A DNA stretch of 64,000 nucleotides from Bacteroidota bacterium (GTDB taxonomy: Bacteria; Bacteroidota; Bacteroidia; Bacteroidales; JAGONC01). Location: NCBI GenBank assembly GCA_026391695.1, contig JAPLDP010000085.1, positions 20,375-84,374 of the forward strand. The letters run 5' to 3'. Shown in pieces: positions 41,262-52,000 of the stretch (within the stretch, counting starts at the first letter, position 1; each line of letters begins with the position of its first letter). Below the pieces are notes generated by a model. The model made no database searches and was not told where the DNA came from. It saw nothing but the letters and a program-made list of their open reading frames with translations. Made by a program: the position numbers and the translations under genes.

Positions 41262-42003
41262 AAAAATCAAAGTGCTCATTGTAGATGATGAAATCCTGGC
41301 CAGGGAGCTGATAAAGAATTATCTGTCGGGAGTGCCGGGTATAGAGCTTGCCGGTGAGTGTGAAAATGGCTTTGATGCCCTGAAAGCAGTGCAGGACATT
41401 AAGCCCGACCTGGTGTTCCTCGACATACAGATGCCGAAGGTAGATGGTTTTGAGCTCCTCGAAGTCCTCGACCATAAGCCTGAGATCATCTTCACCACAG
41501 CTTATGATCAGTATGCCATTAAAGCCTTTGAACATAATGCTGTTGACTACCTGCTGAAACCCTTTTCAAAAGCCCGGCTTGAACAGGCTCTTGACAAAGC
41601 CAGAAAGAGGATAGCTCACAAGCCTGCATCGCCGGCAACAGCCATAGGACAGCTGCAGCAACACCTGGACGAAGCCGATAAGATCATCGACCGTGTTGTG
41701 ACACGGATGGGATCAAAAATCATCATTATCCCTGTTGGCACCATCCATTATATTGAAGCACAGGATGATTATGTGATGGTTTATTCGGATGCCGGCCGTC
41801 ATCTGAAAGAAAAGACCATGAAATACTTTGAACGCCACCTGCCTTCCAACTTCATCCGCATACATAGAAGTTATATTGTAAATGTGGATCAGATAGCCTC
41901 CATTGAACTTTATGAAAAGGACACCCACCTGGTATCTTTAAAGGACGGTGCGAAACTGCGCACAAGCCAGGAGGGATATAAAAAATTACGGGATTTATTG
42001 TGA
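41254..42003 (+). CDS. LytTR-family response regulator
   Basis: A 249-residue regulator. Receiver domain (about 3-120) has VLIVDDE, phosphoacceptor Asp57 in FLDIQMPKVDGFELL, the TTAYDQYAIKAF switch region and the Lys in YLLKPFSKARL. A LytTR DNA-binding domain (about 150-249) contains TIHYIEAQDDYVMVYSD and FIRIHRSYIVNVDQI. It is cotranscribed with the LytS-type kinase; it may regulate its own operon, but targets are unknown. Confidence 0.93.
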   Translation: MDRKIKVLIVDDEILARELIKNYLSGVPGIELAGECENGFDALKAVQDIKPDLVFLDIQMPKVDGFELLEVLDHKPEIIFTTAYDQYAIKAFEHNAVDYLLKPFSKARLEQALDKARKRIAHKPASPATAIGQLQQHLDEADKIIDRVVTRMGSKIIIIPVGTIHYIEAQDDYVMVYSDAGRHLKEKTMKYFERHLPSNFIRIHRSYIVNVDQIASIELYEKDTHLVSLKDGAKLRTSQEGYKKLRDLL

Positions 42004-42064
42004 TTTTTGGAGGCTGATAATCCACCGTATCTCATGCCATCTCGGTGGTTAATAGGCACTAATA

Positions 42065-42165
42065 TAACCGCAAAGGGCGCAAAGGAGGCGCAAAGGGTGC
42101 AAATGCTGAAATACGAAAATAAATCTTTGCGTTATCTGCGATACCTTTGCGTCCTCTGCGGTTAC
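42065..42165. repeat. Imperfect inverted repeat of GCAAAGG units
   Basis: The left arm (42065-42104) carries several CGCAAAGG units, and the right arm (42124-42165) carries the reverse complement units CTTTGCG and CCTCTGCGG. Together they can form a long imperfect hairpin about 100 nt in size. The 320-base gap between the response regulator and the STAND gene otherwise holds nothing convincing. The motif looks like a dispersed intergenic repeat family; it could also act as a terminator for the preceding operon. Confidence 0.6.
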
Positions 42166-42323
42166 AAAACCTTTCACACACCTGAAACTTTCAAAAGGGA
42201 AGAAAAAAATTAAATTGATTTTCTAATAATGGTATTTTACCCTTTTTATTAGTTTTATCCAAATAATAACTAAATTGGTTGAAATTTTCATGGTTATCAT
42301 CTTCTATAGTTAATTATATCAAC

Positions 42324-45300
42324 ATGACCGACATACAATTAACTCCCAATCCCTTTCCCGGAATAAGAAGCTATGAGCCGCATGAAGATTACCTGTTTTT
42401 TGGGAGAGATCAGCAGACCAAGGACCTTGTATCCCGATTATCCTCCTCCCATTTTCTGGCGATAACAGGCGCGTCGGGTTGCGGTAAGTCATCCCTTATC
42501 AAGGCAGGCTTAATTCCGGCACTGGTTAAAAGGAAAGGTGTAAAAGATCCCAACAGCTGGGAAGTCTCTATTTTCAGACCCGGTGATGATCCGATAGGCA
42601 GCATGGCTAATGCATTGTATGAAACATGCCTGAGGACCGACCCTGCACAGAAGATGTTTCAGGATGCCTCTGATCTGGAAAAGGTGCTAAAGTCAGGGAA
42701 AAATGGTTTAATACAGGTACTTGGCATGCAGCCAGCCCTGTCTGAAAGAAACAACCTGATCATCATCGACCAGTTTGAAGAGTTGTTCCGTTTTAAGAGC
42801 AGCCTGACAAGCTTTCACAACGTCATTGAAGCTTCTCATTTCATTGATCTTTTCCTTATAGCCCTTGAACAGGATACAGTTCCTGCTTATGTAATTATAT
42901 CAATGCGGTCGGACTTTATTGATGAATGCACCGAATACACTGGACTCACCGAAAAGATAAACCAGGGGCATTATCTTGTGCCAAGAATGACAAAAGCCGA
43001 GATCCGTTCTGCTATTGTCGATCCGGTGCGGGTTTGTGGAGCTGTTATAACGGATGACCTGGTCGACAGGTTACTGGAGGAAGCCGGCAGCGATCCTGAT
43101 CAACTCCCAGTACTTCAGCATGCACTGATGCGAATGTGGGAATACTGGCAACAGAATCCCGGCATTCATAAGCTGATTGATGAACACCATTATGAAGCCA
43201 TCGGCACCATGAGTGAAGCCCTGTCGGTGCATGCAGAGGAGGTATACAATGAATTGCCCGACCGGCGACACCAGGATATTGCCGAGAGACTGTTTAAAGC
43301 TCTAACAGATGTAGGAGAGGATAACAGGGGAACACGCAGGCCAACGCAGCTCGGTGAAATATGTTCCATCGCTGGTGCAAAGGTTGAGGAAGTCATCACG
43401 GTGATCAACCATTTCAGGCAGCCCGGAAGGACATTCCTGATGCCTCCTTACCAGGTACAGCTTAATGAAGATACTGTCATTGACATCACTCATGAGAGCA
43501 TCATGAGGATATGGCACCGTCTGCATCAATGGGTGGAAGAAGAGACACGGTCAGCACAACTTTACATGCGCCTGTCGAAATCTGCCGAATTATACCAGGA
43601 AGGGAAAACCGGGTTATGGATTGATCCTGAATTGCATCTTGCCATTAACTGGATGGAAAATAACAATCCAAACCAGGCTTGGGCAAACCGCTATGATCCT
43701 GCTTTTGACAGGGCTATTGGCTTTCTGAAATACAGTAAAAAAGAGGCTGACCTTGAGGTGGCAAAAAAGGAAGAGCGTCAGCGCAGGGAGCTTATCAGGA
43801 CCAGGAGATTTGCAATCATCCTTGGAGCTGCTTCCATCGTCTCCATTTTTTTTCTGATCATATCATTGAACCTGATGTTCAAGGCAGAAGCCAGTGAAAA
43901 AAAAGCTCTTGAGAAAGAAAAACTGGCACAGACTGAAAGCAGGATCGCTGCCGAGCAGCGACAGGAGTCGGTCATCCAGCGGAAAATATCAGAACAACAG
44001 CAGCAAATTGCAGAGCAGCAGAAAATAATAACGGAGAAGCAGAAGCAATATGCCATCCAGCAGCAAAACATAGCCATACAGGAGAGAAAGGAAGCTATTC
44101 ATCAACGTCAGGTGGCAGAAACTGCAAAAAATGAGGCTGATGTTGCACGTGATGAGGCAGAAGAACAGAGGAAGGTAGCTGTGGAGCAAAAACAAATTGC
44201 CGATTCCGAAAGGATAAAGGCGGAGACCTCCGAACAGAATGCCAGGCGTTTGCGGCTCATCGCCGTTGCGAAAGCGATGGCTATTAAATCAGTTGAGCTG
44301 CAGTCATCCGGCAGGAATGACCTGACTGTGCTTCTGGCATTACAAGCCTATAAATGGAATAAAGAAAATGAAGGACTACCGAATGATCCCGACATTTTCA
44401 AAGCACTGGCCGATGTGGCTGGCATACCCGTCACACTTCGTGGTCATAAGGATGAAGTGCGTGCCATTGACATCGGAAATGACGGCCATACCCTTGCATC
44501 CTGCAGCATTGATGGTACCGTAAAAATCTGGGACATGGATAATCCCGATCAGCCACCTCGTGATATGTATACCAATAATATGGGACAAAATGGTTTCTGT
44601 TCTTTGGCTTTCAGTCACGATTATCACCTGCTGGCTTCAGGGAGTTATAATGGTGATATCCTGCTTTGGGATATGTTAAACCTGAACAGTGAACCCAGGC
44701 TTTTACAGGGCCATACCTCTTTCGTGACGCAATTGTGTTTTGATAAGTCAGATGGAACATTAGCTTCAGCCAGCGCCGATGGAAGTGTCAGATTGTGGAA
44801 CATCAGCAAGGATCCTTTTACCTGCAGTTTCATCGAACAGTCAACTTGCCGGATCAACACGGTTTGTTTTACACCTGATGGTTTAAGTGTGGCCTGGGGA
44901 AATGAAAAAGGCGAGGTAAAAATGTGGAACCTGAGAAGCATGATGGCTGCACCGGTAGTGGTGCAATCCACTGGTAAATCTGTCTTCTCCCTTGCTTTTA
45001 GTCCAGATGGCAATGTGCTGGCTTCAGGTGATGAAGACGGTCTGATAAGGTTATGGTATGGTGAAAATCCCTTTCAGCAGGCTACTGAACTTATCGGGCA
45101 TTTATCACGCGTCACTGCATTGTGTTTCAGCCCCGATGGGCAGACCCTTGCCAGCTGCAGCTATGATGGAACCATACGTCTGTGGATCTACAAAAATCCT
45201 GAAGAACAACCTATTATCATTGATGATCAGGACTTCTGGATCTCTGACATTGTGTTCACTCCCGACGGCAACCGGCTGGCTTCCAGTAGCCCGGATAAGA

Positions 45301-45443
45301 CCATCCGTATCAGGTTGATTAACCCCGCCCTGCTCGCAGGGAAAATCTGCGGGATGGTTTCCAGAAACCTTTCGGCCGATGAATGGAACAAGTATATCGG
45401 TATTGATATTAATTATGTTAAAACATGTACAGACAAGCCTTAA
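42324..45443 (+). CDS. STAND NTPase with coiled coil, membrane helix and WD40 propeller
   Basis: A 1039-residue protein. An nSTAND1-like NTPase domain (about 10-340) has Walker A GASGCGKS (about 49-56) and Walker B NNLIIIDQFEELF. A winged-helix-like region follows, then one membrane helix (about 495-518), a long Glu/Gln/Lys-rich coiled coil (about 520-650), and seven WD40 repeats (about 690-1005) that would close one propeller. The tail NLSADEWNKYIG resembles those of other STAND-WD40 proteins. Start at ATG 42324 removes a 15-residue tail without family support. STAND proteins assemble on sensing a ligand and can act in signalling or phage defence; no effector domain is recognised here, so its role is open. 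Confidence 0.85.
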   Translation: MTDIQLTPNPFPGIRSYEPHEDYLFFGRDQQTKDLVSRLSSSHFLAITGASGCGKSSLIKAGLIPALVKRKGVKDPNSWEVSIFRPGDDPIGSMANALYETCLRTDPAQKMFQDASDLEKVLKSGKNGLIQVLGMQPALSERNNLIIIDQFEELFRFKSSLTSFHNVIEASHFIDLFLIALEQDTVPAYVIISMRSDFIDECTEYTGLTEKINQGHYLVPRMTKAEIRSAIVDPVRVCGAVITDDLVDRLLEEAGSDPDQLPVLQHALMRMWEYWQQNPGIHKLIDEHHYEAIGTMSEALSVHAEEVYNELPDRRHQDIAERLFKALTDVGEDNRGTRRPTQLGEICSIAGAKVEEVITVINHFRQPGRTFLMPPYQVQLNEDTVIDITHESIMRIWHRLHQWVEEETRSAQLYMRLSKSAELYQEGKTGLWIDPELHLAINWMENNNPNQAWANRYDPAFDRAIGFLKYSKKEADLEVAKKEERQRRELIRTRRFAIILGAASIVSIFFLIISLNLMFKAEASEKKALEKEKLAQTESRIAAEQRQESVIQRKISEQQQQIAEQQKIITEKQKQYAIQQQNIAIQERKEAIHQRQVAETAKNEADVARDEAEEQRKVAVEQKQIADSERIKAETSEQNARRLRLIAVAKAMAIKSVELQSSGRNDLTVLLALQAYKWNKENEGLPNDPDIFKALADVAGIPVTLRGHKDEVRAIDIGNDGHTLASCSIDGTVKIWDMDNPDQPPRDMYTNNMGQNGFCSLAFSHDYHLLASGSYNGDILLWDMLNLNSEPRLLQGHTSFVTQLCFDKSDGTLASASADGSVRLWNISKDPFTCSFIEQSTCRINTVCFTPDGLSVAWGNEKGEVKMWNLRSMMAAPVVVQSTGKSVFSLAFSPDGNVLASGDEDGLIRLWYGENPFQQATELIGHLSRVTALCFSPDGQTLASCSYDGTIRLWIYKNPEEQPIIIDDQDFWISDIVFTPDGNRLASSSPDKTIRIRLINPALLAGKICGMVSRNLSADEWNKYIGIDINYVKTCTDKP

Positions 45444-45472
45444 AGGACATGAGAGAGTGACATAAATGCCTT

Positions 45473-45515
45473 AAACCACAAAGGTCTCAAGTTCCAGCAA
45501 AGGTGCACAAAGAAG
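45473..45515. repeat. Degenerate CACAAAGG repeat
   Basis: AAACCACAAAGGTCTC and GCAAAGGTGCACAAAGAAG resemble a single decayed arm of the repeat at 42065-42165. It lies in the gap before the TonB-dependent receptor gene. Confidence 0.35.
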
Positions 45516-45575
45516 ATGCAGGACAGTAAATGAAATAACCGTCATGCAAGGTAAAACGATGAAAATAAACGTTCT

Positions 45576-48149
45576 ATGAGAATTATAAAATACTATTTTA
45601 TCCTGATTTTCCTGGTGATGTCTATCCTGCCAGTTCTATCCCAAAATGAATGCAGCGATGTGACATTGACCGAAGCGCGGAAGAAATATGAAACAGGAAA
45701 TTTCAATCAGGTCATTACTCTCCTGAGCGACTGTATTCATAAAGGATTCAGTGGACCACAGCAGGCAGAAGCCTACAGATTGCTGTCACTGACCTATCTG
45801 GCAATGGATTCTGTCAGCACGTCAAGCAAACTGGCAGAAGATCTTTTAAAGATAAATCCGAACTTTGAGCCTGATATTTTTGATCTCCCACGATTTATAA
45901 ATCTGATCAACCGTCTTAAGCAGGCTTCTTTATCCGAGCAGGTCACATCCGTTTCAAAAAAGGCAGAATCGATTTATGAAGCTCCTGCCAATATTATCGT
46001 CATCACTCGAGAAGAGATAGAGCAGCGTGGTTACATGGACCTTGTTGAATTATTAAAAGATGTTCCGGGATTCGACATCACCCTGTTTTATGGGTCGCAA
46101 CTGGCGAATATCTATCAACGGGGATTCCGCCAGAACAGTACAGAAAAAACACTTATGCTTATTGATGGTATTGAGGACAATGACCTGTGGACCAACTGGA
46201 CCGACATATCCCGGCAGTATCCATTATCCAATATTGAACGTGTCGAAATCATTTATGGCCCTGCTTCCACCATGTATGGACCAAATGCCTTTGCCGGCGT
46301 CATCAACGTGATTACTCAAAATGAAAATAGTTTTTTCAGTGGCGAAAAGAAATGGGGACTCAAAGCAAATGCCGGCTATGGAACCTATAATACCAGATGT
46401 CTAGACCTGAGCCTTGCAGGCAGGGCAAAAAAGTTCAGTTTTTCCCTGACGGGAAGGATTTATGCATCGGATGGAATGGACCTCTCAAGCCAAACGTACT
46501 TTGATTATAATCCGGATGCATACGACAGTGTGGATTACATCAGTCTGTTAAGCATAAAAAAGAATGCCAGGGAATACCTTATCGATAATCACCTCGCTGC
46601 CAGTAATCCATTTTATATTGTATCTCCCGACACTTCAGAGATCATTCTTACGGAGGAGGGCAATAATGCTGCCTGTGCATTTGACAAATCAGCTTATGAC
46701 CAGGTCGTGAACGGCAACAAAATAGGATTTACCGACCATGCAAAAAGCTGGTTCCTGAATGGCAAGATGAGGTTTGGAAAATTCAGCTTCGGCTTCCAGA
46801 CCTGGAAAATGAGCCAGGGCTCAACAACCCAATATACCGACCTTTATGTACCTGGTTCAGAAAACGGATTCGTCTGGGTACCGCAATTATCCTTCGTCTA
46901 TGCGAAATATGAAGACCAGGTCAGCGACAAGTTGTTTATTTCAAGCCTCACCAATTACAGGATACATGCTTTAACTGAAGACTCCAGGTTTGTCTCGCTG
47001 AGTAACTATGCAAGGGGCAACAAAGACCTTGCTGACCTTGTAAATGGTATTGAACCTGAGTGGATCACGCAATATGCCTTTGAGATTTCAAAGCAGCTCC
47101 GCACCGAGCTGAAATTCATCTATACACCCCTGACGAAACTCGATATTGTCACCGGTATAGAGGTCAGAAACAGTTCCCTTCAGGGTGGTTATCTGTTCAG
47201 CACCGATTCTCATCCCCAGGATTCAGCCGTTGTCCTTCCATCACCCATGGGAGGCAATCAATTCAACGTCTGGGATCTTGGCATTTATGCCCAGGGAACG
47301 TATGAACTGCTGAAAAATCTTAAGCTTACATTAGGTGCACGGTACGACTATGACCGGATCCGCTCCAGCGGCGGCTTTGGTTCTGAAATAAGCCCGAGGG
47401 CTGCCCTTGTCTATTCACCCAAAAATTTTGTTTTCAAAGCTATCTATTCACGAGGCATTGAGAATGTATCAAACTGGACCAAGTTTTCCATGGCAGGCAA
47501 CCGTATACCCAATCCGAATCTGCGCACTGAAAGCATTCAAAACTATGAATTCACCGCTACATGGATGCCAAATAAAGAATTGTATTTTGACATAGCTATT
47601 TACCATTCGAATATCTATGATGTAGTTGGAACAATTGCTGTTCCGGAACAACCGGGTAAAAACCAGAATGCCAACATAGGTACCTTTAAGATCAATGGCA
47701 TTCAGGCCAGTGCATCCTATAAAACAAACTATTTCACAGCTTATTTGAATTATACATTCACTGACCCCAGACAAACATACAATGAAACAGGACCTGTAGA
47801 TAACAGGGTCGGAGACATAGCCGGTCATAAGTTCAATGCCGGAATAAATAAGGTCTTCTTTGAAAAACTAAATATTAACCTACGCATGAACTATGTAAGT
47901 GAAAGGAAAACAGGTCCTGGTACAACAGTTCCGCTGAACTATGATAAATTCCCTGCGGTAACTGTCTTCAATGGTGCCATAAGTTATTCGGATATTTTAC
48001 CGGGGCTGAAACTTGAGTTTGTCTGCAATAATATTTTCAATAAAACTTACTTCCATCCGGGAACCAAAGCAGCGGATGGCGCACTGAATCCGACAAGTAT
48101 CCTCCAGCGTGGAAGACATTTCGTAATCAGAATCCTTTATGCACTCTGA
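45576..48149 (+). CDS. TonB-dependent outer membrane receptor
   Basis: An 857-residue receptor. It has a signal peptide (ends near PVLSQNECSD), a TPR/STN-like N-terminal domain (about 25-115) common in this phylum, a plug domain (about 125-245: IVITREEIEQRGYMDLVELL, IERVEIIYGPASTMYGPNAF, GVINVITQN) and a 22-strand barrel. Unlike susC it lacks the carboxypeptidase-D-like domain and a SusD partner, so a small ligand such as a siderophore, cofactor or peptide is as likely as a sugar. It heads a run of six tightly spaced genes. Confidence 0.9.
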   Translation: MRIIKYYFILIFLVMSILPVLSQNECSDVTLTEARKKYETGNFNQVITLLSDCIHKGFSGPQQAEAYRLLSLTYLAMDSVSTSSKLAEDLLKINPNFEPDIFDLPRFINLINRLKQASLSEQVTSVSKKAESIYEAPANIIVITREEIEQRGYMDLVELLKDVPGFDITLFYGSQLANIYQRGFRQNSTEKTLMLIDGIEDNDLWTNWTDISRQYPLSNIERVEIIYGPASTMYGPNAFAGVINVITQNENSFFSGEKKWGLKANAGYGTYNTRCLDLSLAGRAKKFSFSLTGRIYASDGMDLSSQTYFDYNPDAYDSVDYISLLSIKKNAREYLIDNHLAASNPFYIVSPDTSEIILTEEGNNAACAFDKSAYDQVVNGNKIGFTDHAKSWFLNGKMRFGKFSFGFQTWKMSQGSTTQYTDLYVPGSENGFVWVPQLSFVYAKYEDQVSDKLFISSLTNYRIHALTEDSRFVSLSNYARGNKDLADLVNGIEPEWITQYAFEISKQLRTELKFIYTPLTKLDIVTGIEVRNSSLQGGYLFSTDSHPQDSAVVLPSPMGGNQFNVWDLGIYAQGTYELLKNLKLTLGARYDYDRIRSSGGFGSEISPRAALVYSPKNFVFKAIYSRGIENVSNWTKFSMAGNRIPNPNLRTESIQNYEFTATWMPNKELYFDIAIYHSNIYDVVGTIAVPEQPGKNQNANIGTFKINGIQASASYKTNYFTAYLNYTFTDPRQTYNETGPVDNRVGDIAGHKFNAGINKVFFEKLNINLRMNYVSERKTGPGTTVPLNYDKFPAVTVFNGAISYSDILPGLKLEFVCNNIFNKTYFHPGTKAADGALNPTSILQRGRHFVIRILYAL

Positions 48150-49071
48150 GATCATCATGGCAAGAAACAAAAAAATGACGGATAAAAATTCCCTAAAAGT
48201 TTCCGGGTCAAAAGGCTCATTCAGGGTCATCGTCAATGATGCATCTGAATGGGGACAACTTTTTATCCCTGTAAACATGCCGGAAAAGAAGGATGGACTG
48301 AGAATCGCCGTTTTCGGAAGCACCACTTCCATGCATCTGGTTATGGAAATCCTCATACGTATGGATAGGAAATTCCCCGGAAGCATCAATATCAGAGCTG
48401 TTGCCACTGATGATCCGCTGGATCCAAGGGCAAGAATATTTGTCAGGAAAAGAATCTGGAAATATTATTCCATTGAAGAAAAATCATATCTGATGAACCT
48501 TGTGAAAGATACTGTGCTTTCATATGGGTTACCCTGTTATACAGGGGGTGTCAAAAATGATTATTTCAGAGCGCTCCTCAAAACATGGGATCCGGAAGTG
48601 ATTATCATGTGTTGTTTCGGACAAAAGATTGACGCGCCGATTTATGAGTATCCTTCCTATGGGATGTACAATTTTCATCCTTCCGACCTTGCATCCAATA
48701 TCGGTGCAGGTGCTGAGCCATATATCATGACGATTGATAACGGAAGGACCACTTCAAATATGATCCTTCACATTGTAACAGAAACAATCGATGGCGGGCC
48801 AATTGTCGGGATATCGCCGGTCATCAATATCGCTCTGGAAAACGGGAATTACCCTGACAGCATCCTGTCATTACAGGAGAAAATCCCGTCAATATGTGGA
48901 TGGATGACCTATGGCTTAGTCATGAAAATCCTGGAGAAAAAAAGAAAGGGAGAAACAGGCAGTGTAAATCAGGTGGACTTTGAGAAAATCATACCCCTTC
49001 ATATAAAGAAACTGTTATTGAAACCATCTTCCAATGATCCTGATGAAGATTATAAATTACCATACCCATGA
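48139..49071 (+). CDS. Formyltransferase-like protein of unknown substrate
   Basis: A 310-residue protein resembling methionyl-tRNA or sugar N-formyltransferases. After an atypical N-terminal 45 residues comes a Rossmann-like half (IAVFGSTTSMHLVMEIL) and the catalytic Asn and His in YNFHPSDL, with the Asp in ETIDGGPIVG; this matches the N-x-H...D triad of the 10-formyl-THF transferases. Typical C-terminal tRNA-binding domain is missing, so it is not a standard Fmt. Start could also be ATG 48157. It overlaps the receptor stop by 11 bases and the next gene by 4 (ATGA). Confidence 0.75.
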   Translation: MHSEIIMARNKKMTDKNSLKVSGSKGSFRVIVNDASEWGQLFIPVNMPEKKDGLRIAVFGSTTSMHLVMEILIRMDRKFPGSINIRAVATDDPLDPRARIFVRKRIWKYYSIEEKSYLMNLVKDTVLSYGLPCYTGGVKNDYFRALLKTWDPEVIIMCCFGQKIDAPIYEYPSYGMYNFHPSDLASNIGAGAEPYIMTIDNGRTTSNMILHIVTETIDGGPIVGISPVINIALENGNYPDSILSLQEKIPSICGWMTYGLVMKILEKKRKGETGSVNQVDFEKIIPLHIKKLLLKPSSNDPDEDYKLPYP

Positions 49072-52000
49072 CAACTAACAGGACCAACCGGATCTTAACC
49101 CTGCTGAACGTACGTCAGGGTGAAGGCAAACCCGTGGTTTTGCTAATCCTGTTTTCATTTTTCATGGGGCTGGCATTAGCATTTTATTTTACTGCTTCCA
49201 ATGCCATATTCATCAGGCACTTCTCCTCACGGATGATATCCCTGTCTTTTATTGCTTCAGGGATAGCCGTCTACCTGACATGGCTCTTGCTCTCCCTGGC
49301 AGATAAACGGTTAACTGTTGCCAATCAGCTGATCGTTAAATTCATTTTTGTCCTTGCAGCAGTGGTGGTTATCAGCCTCGGCATCCAGTTTAAGGAATCG
49401 GATGTACTCACCTTCATCATGTACACATTCGTCAGGGTATTGGTATACATCAGCCTGGTCACATTCTGGGGGATCGCAGGAAAACTCTTCAATCTCAGGC
49501 AGGGGAAGAGGATTTTTGGTCTCATCAGCACCGGAGAGGTGATATCCATTATCATTGGATACTTTTCCATCCCTCTGCTGCTTCAATTCATTAAAACACC
49601 GTCGCTTCTGTTCCTTTCCTCTTTTTCATTCCTGATCTGTCTGGTTGTTGCGCTGATCATCATTAAATCATACAGGAAAGAGCTCGATATTACTGTTCCC
49701 ATAACTACTAAAAAAACACTACAGGAGGGCAGGCAATGGAAATACAGGAGCCTGATTAAAAAGCCGTACTTCTTTTTGACATCGTTAATGGCTCTCCTGC
49801 CAATATTCGGCTATCTATTCGTCGATTTCATGTTTTTACATCAGACCAAACATGAATTCAGCAATGACCAGGAAACCATCGCTAGGTTCTTCGGATATGT
49901 CCTTGGATTTGTTGCTGTTGTTGAGCTAATTTTTAAGCTCTTCGTTTCCGGAAGGATGTTGAATAAGTATGGTCTGAAAGCCAGTTTATTATCCCTGCCC
50001 ATGGCATTGCTGATCAGCACTTCGCTGGCTGCACTGTTTGGTACATTCTATGGACCCATGGGGATGTTCTTTGCATTCATCGTGTTTACCCGTCTCCTGG
50101 AACGGGCCGTAAGAGGATCGATCTATGAACCTGCCTTTCAGATTCTCTACCAGCCGGTACCTCCGGAACAACGGCTTGCTTTCCAGAACCAGATTGAAGG
50201 TATTCCAAAGGCCCTCGGCACAATAATCACCGGATTAGTGTTGACGCTGTTCACCAGTGCAGGCTTTTTAAATTTGGTTCATTACAATTGGTTCTTCCTG
50301 CTTGTTCTGATATTATGGATAAGGTTTGCCTATAAGATGTACAGGTCATACCGCGGCCGGATAAAAGAACTGCTTGAAGGACAAAAAACGGAGATCACGG
50401 AAATGGCTCACCAGGTTTCCGCACATAGCCTTTCATTTCTGAATGAAAGCATACTGAAAACCGATCCAAAAAGTATCCGGCAGCTCTTCCGTCTGGCCGA
50501 GAATATTGATCCGATCAGATCGGAATCCATGATCACTGATCTTTTATCGCAGTCCCCTGCGCAAAAAAAGACGGAGATCATCGGCTACATCGAGCAAAGG
50601 CAGATCATTACAGCCAGAGAATCTCTTAAAAACCTTCTTTCCAATCCGGAAAATGAATCACTGGCATCCTCAATCCGTTCAACTTTAAAAGAGCTGGACA
50701 TTGCTGAAAGCTATTCTCTCGATCTGTTAACCAATCTTTCCAAATCAAAGGAAACAGAGAACAGGGAAACAGCGGCAAGGCTTCTCGCATATTCACCCCG
50801 GTATAAAACCATTCAGATATTATCCGAATTGATGGTGGACAAGAATCCGGGTGTTAAAAAGGCAGCACTGATCGCTTCAGGCAAGGCCAAACGGTTTGAA
50901 TTGTGGCCCAGACTTGTTGAAAACCTGACCTCTCCTGAATTTGGATCCACCGCATCTTCTGCCATAAGAAATATTGGTGAACCTATCCTTGGTGAACTTG
51001 AAAAGCTGTTCCGTAAATCCATGAACAATACCCAGGCTCAGATGAGGATTATCAGGTTATACAGGGAAATAGGCGGTGAACAGGCGATTAAGTATCTCAG
51101 AAGCAAGATCAATTTCCCCGAGAAGGATATCCGCATCCAGGTACTGATCGCACTCAGCTTACTGGGATATAAGGCTGATACTTCAGAAAGGGTTTCCATA
51201 AGGCAAACCATTGAGAACATCGTCGAAGCCATGGTATGGACTATGGCCACCATCGTTGATACCGGTGAAGAGAGCCAGACGAAGTATCTACACCAGGCAT
51301 TGAACGATGAATTAACCCAGAAAAAAGAACATATCTTTCTGTTGCTTTCGCTTATGTATGATTCCCAAACCATAGGACTGATCAGGAAAAACATCGAAAG
51401 CGGAAATAATCAGTCCAAAATTTTTGCCCTGGAAATAAGTGATATGGTGGTTTCCCTGGAAATAAAGGATATCCTGTTACCTCTCTTTGATGACATTTCG
51501 ATCCAGGATAGATTGCACATGTTCAGTGCTCGCTTCCCTCAGGAAAAACTATCCCGTTATGAACGGCTGGTTGACATCATTAACAAGGATTATAATGTTG
51601 TCAGTAAATGGACAAAAGCATGTGCCATGGAACTCCTGGTGAATTATGACCGCGAGCTTGTTTCACCTATTCTATGTGCTAATATCATTAACCCATCGCA
51701 GATTATCAGGGAAACAGCCGCATGGGTGCTTCATACCATTGACATTGAAAAGTTTTTCGACACCCTCGCCTTACAAAAAATCGAGGATAAAAAAAGGCTC
51801 GAACCCATAACGAAAAAACTGGAAGGCGGAAAGTCATACAGGGCAAACCTTCTTGTGTCGGAGAAAATCGAATCATTGAAGAGCACTGGATTATTTTCGG
51901 TATTGCCGGATTTTATCGTTTCTGAACTGGCGATGTCAGTTGCAGAAATGCGTATCGGGAAGGACGAGATTCTAGAGAGACACAGTGGAGGTCCGGCATT

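Noticed and set aside
42007..42213. A 68-codon plus-strand frame after the response regulator
   Set aside because: It is created by the GCAAAGG inverted repeat (TAKGAKEAQR-like translation), a familiar spurious protein; no domain or conserved start.
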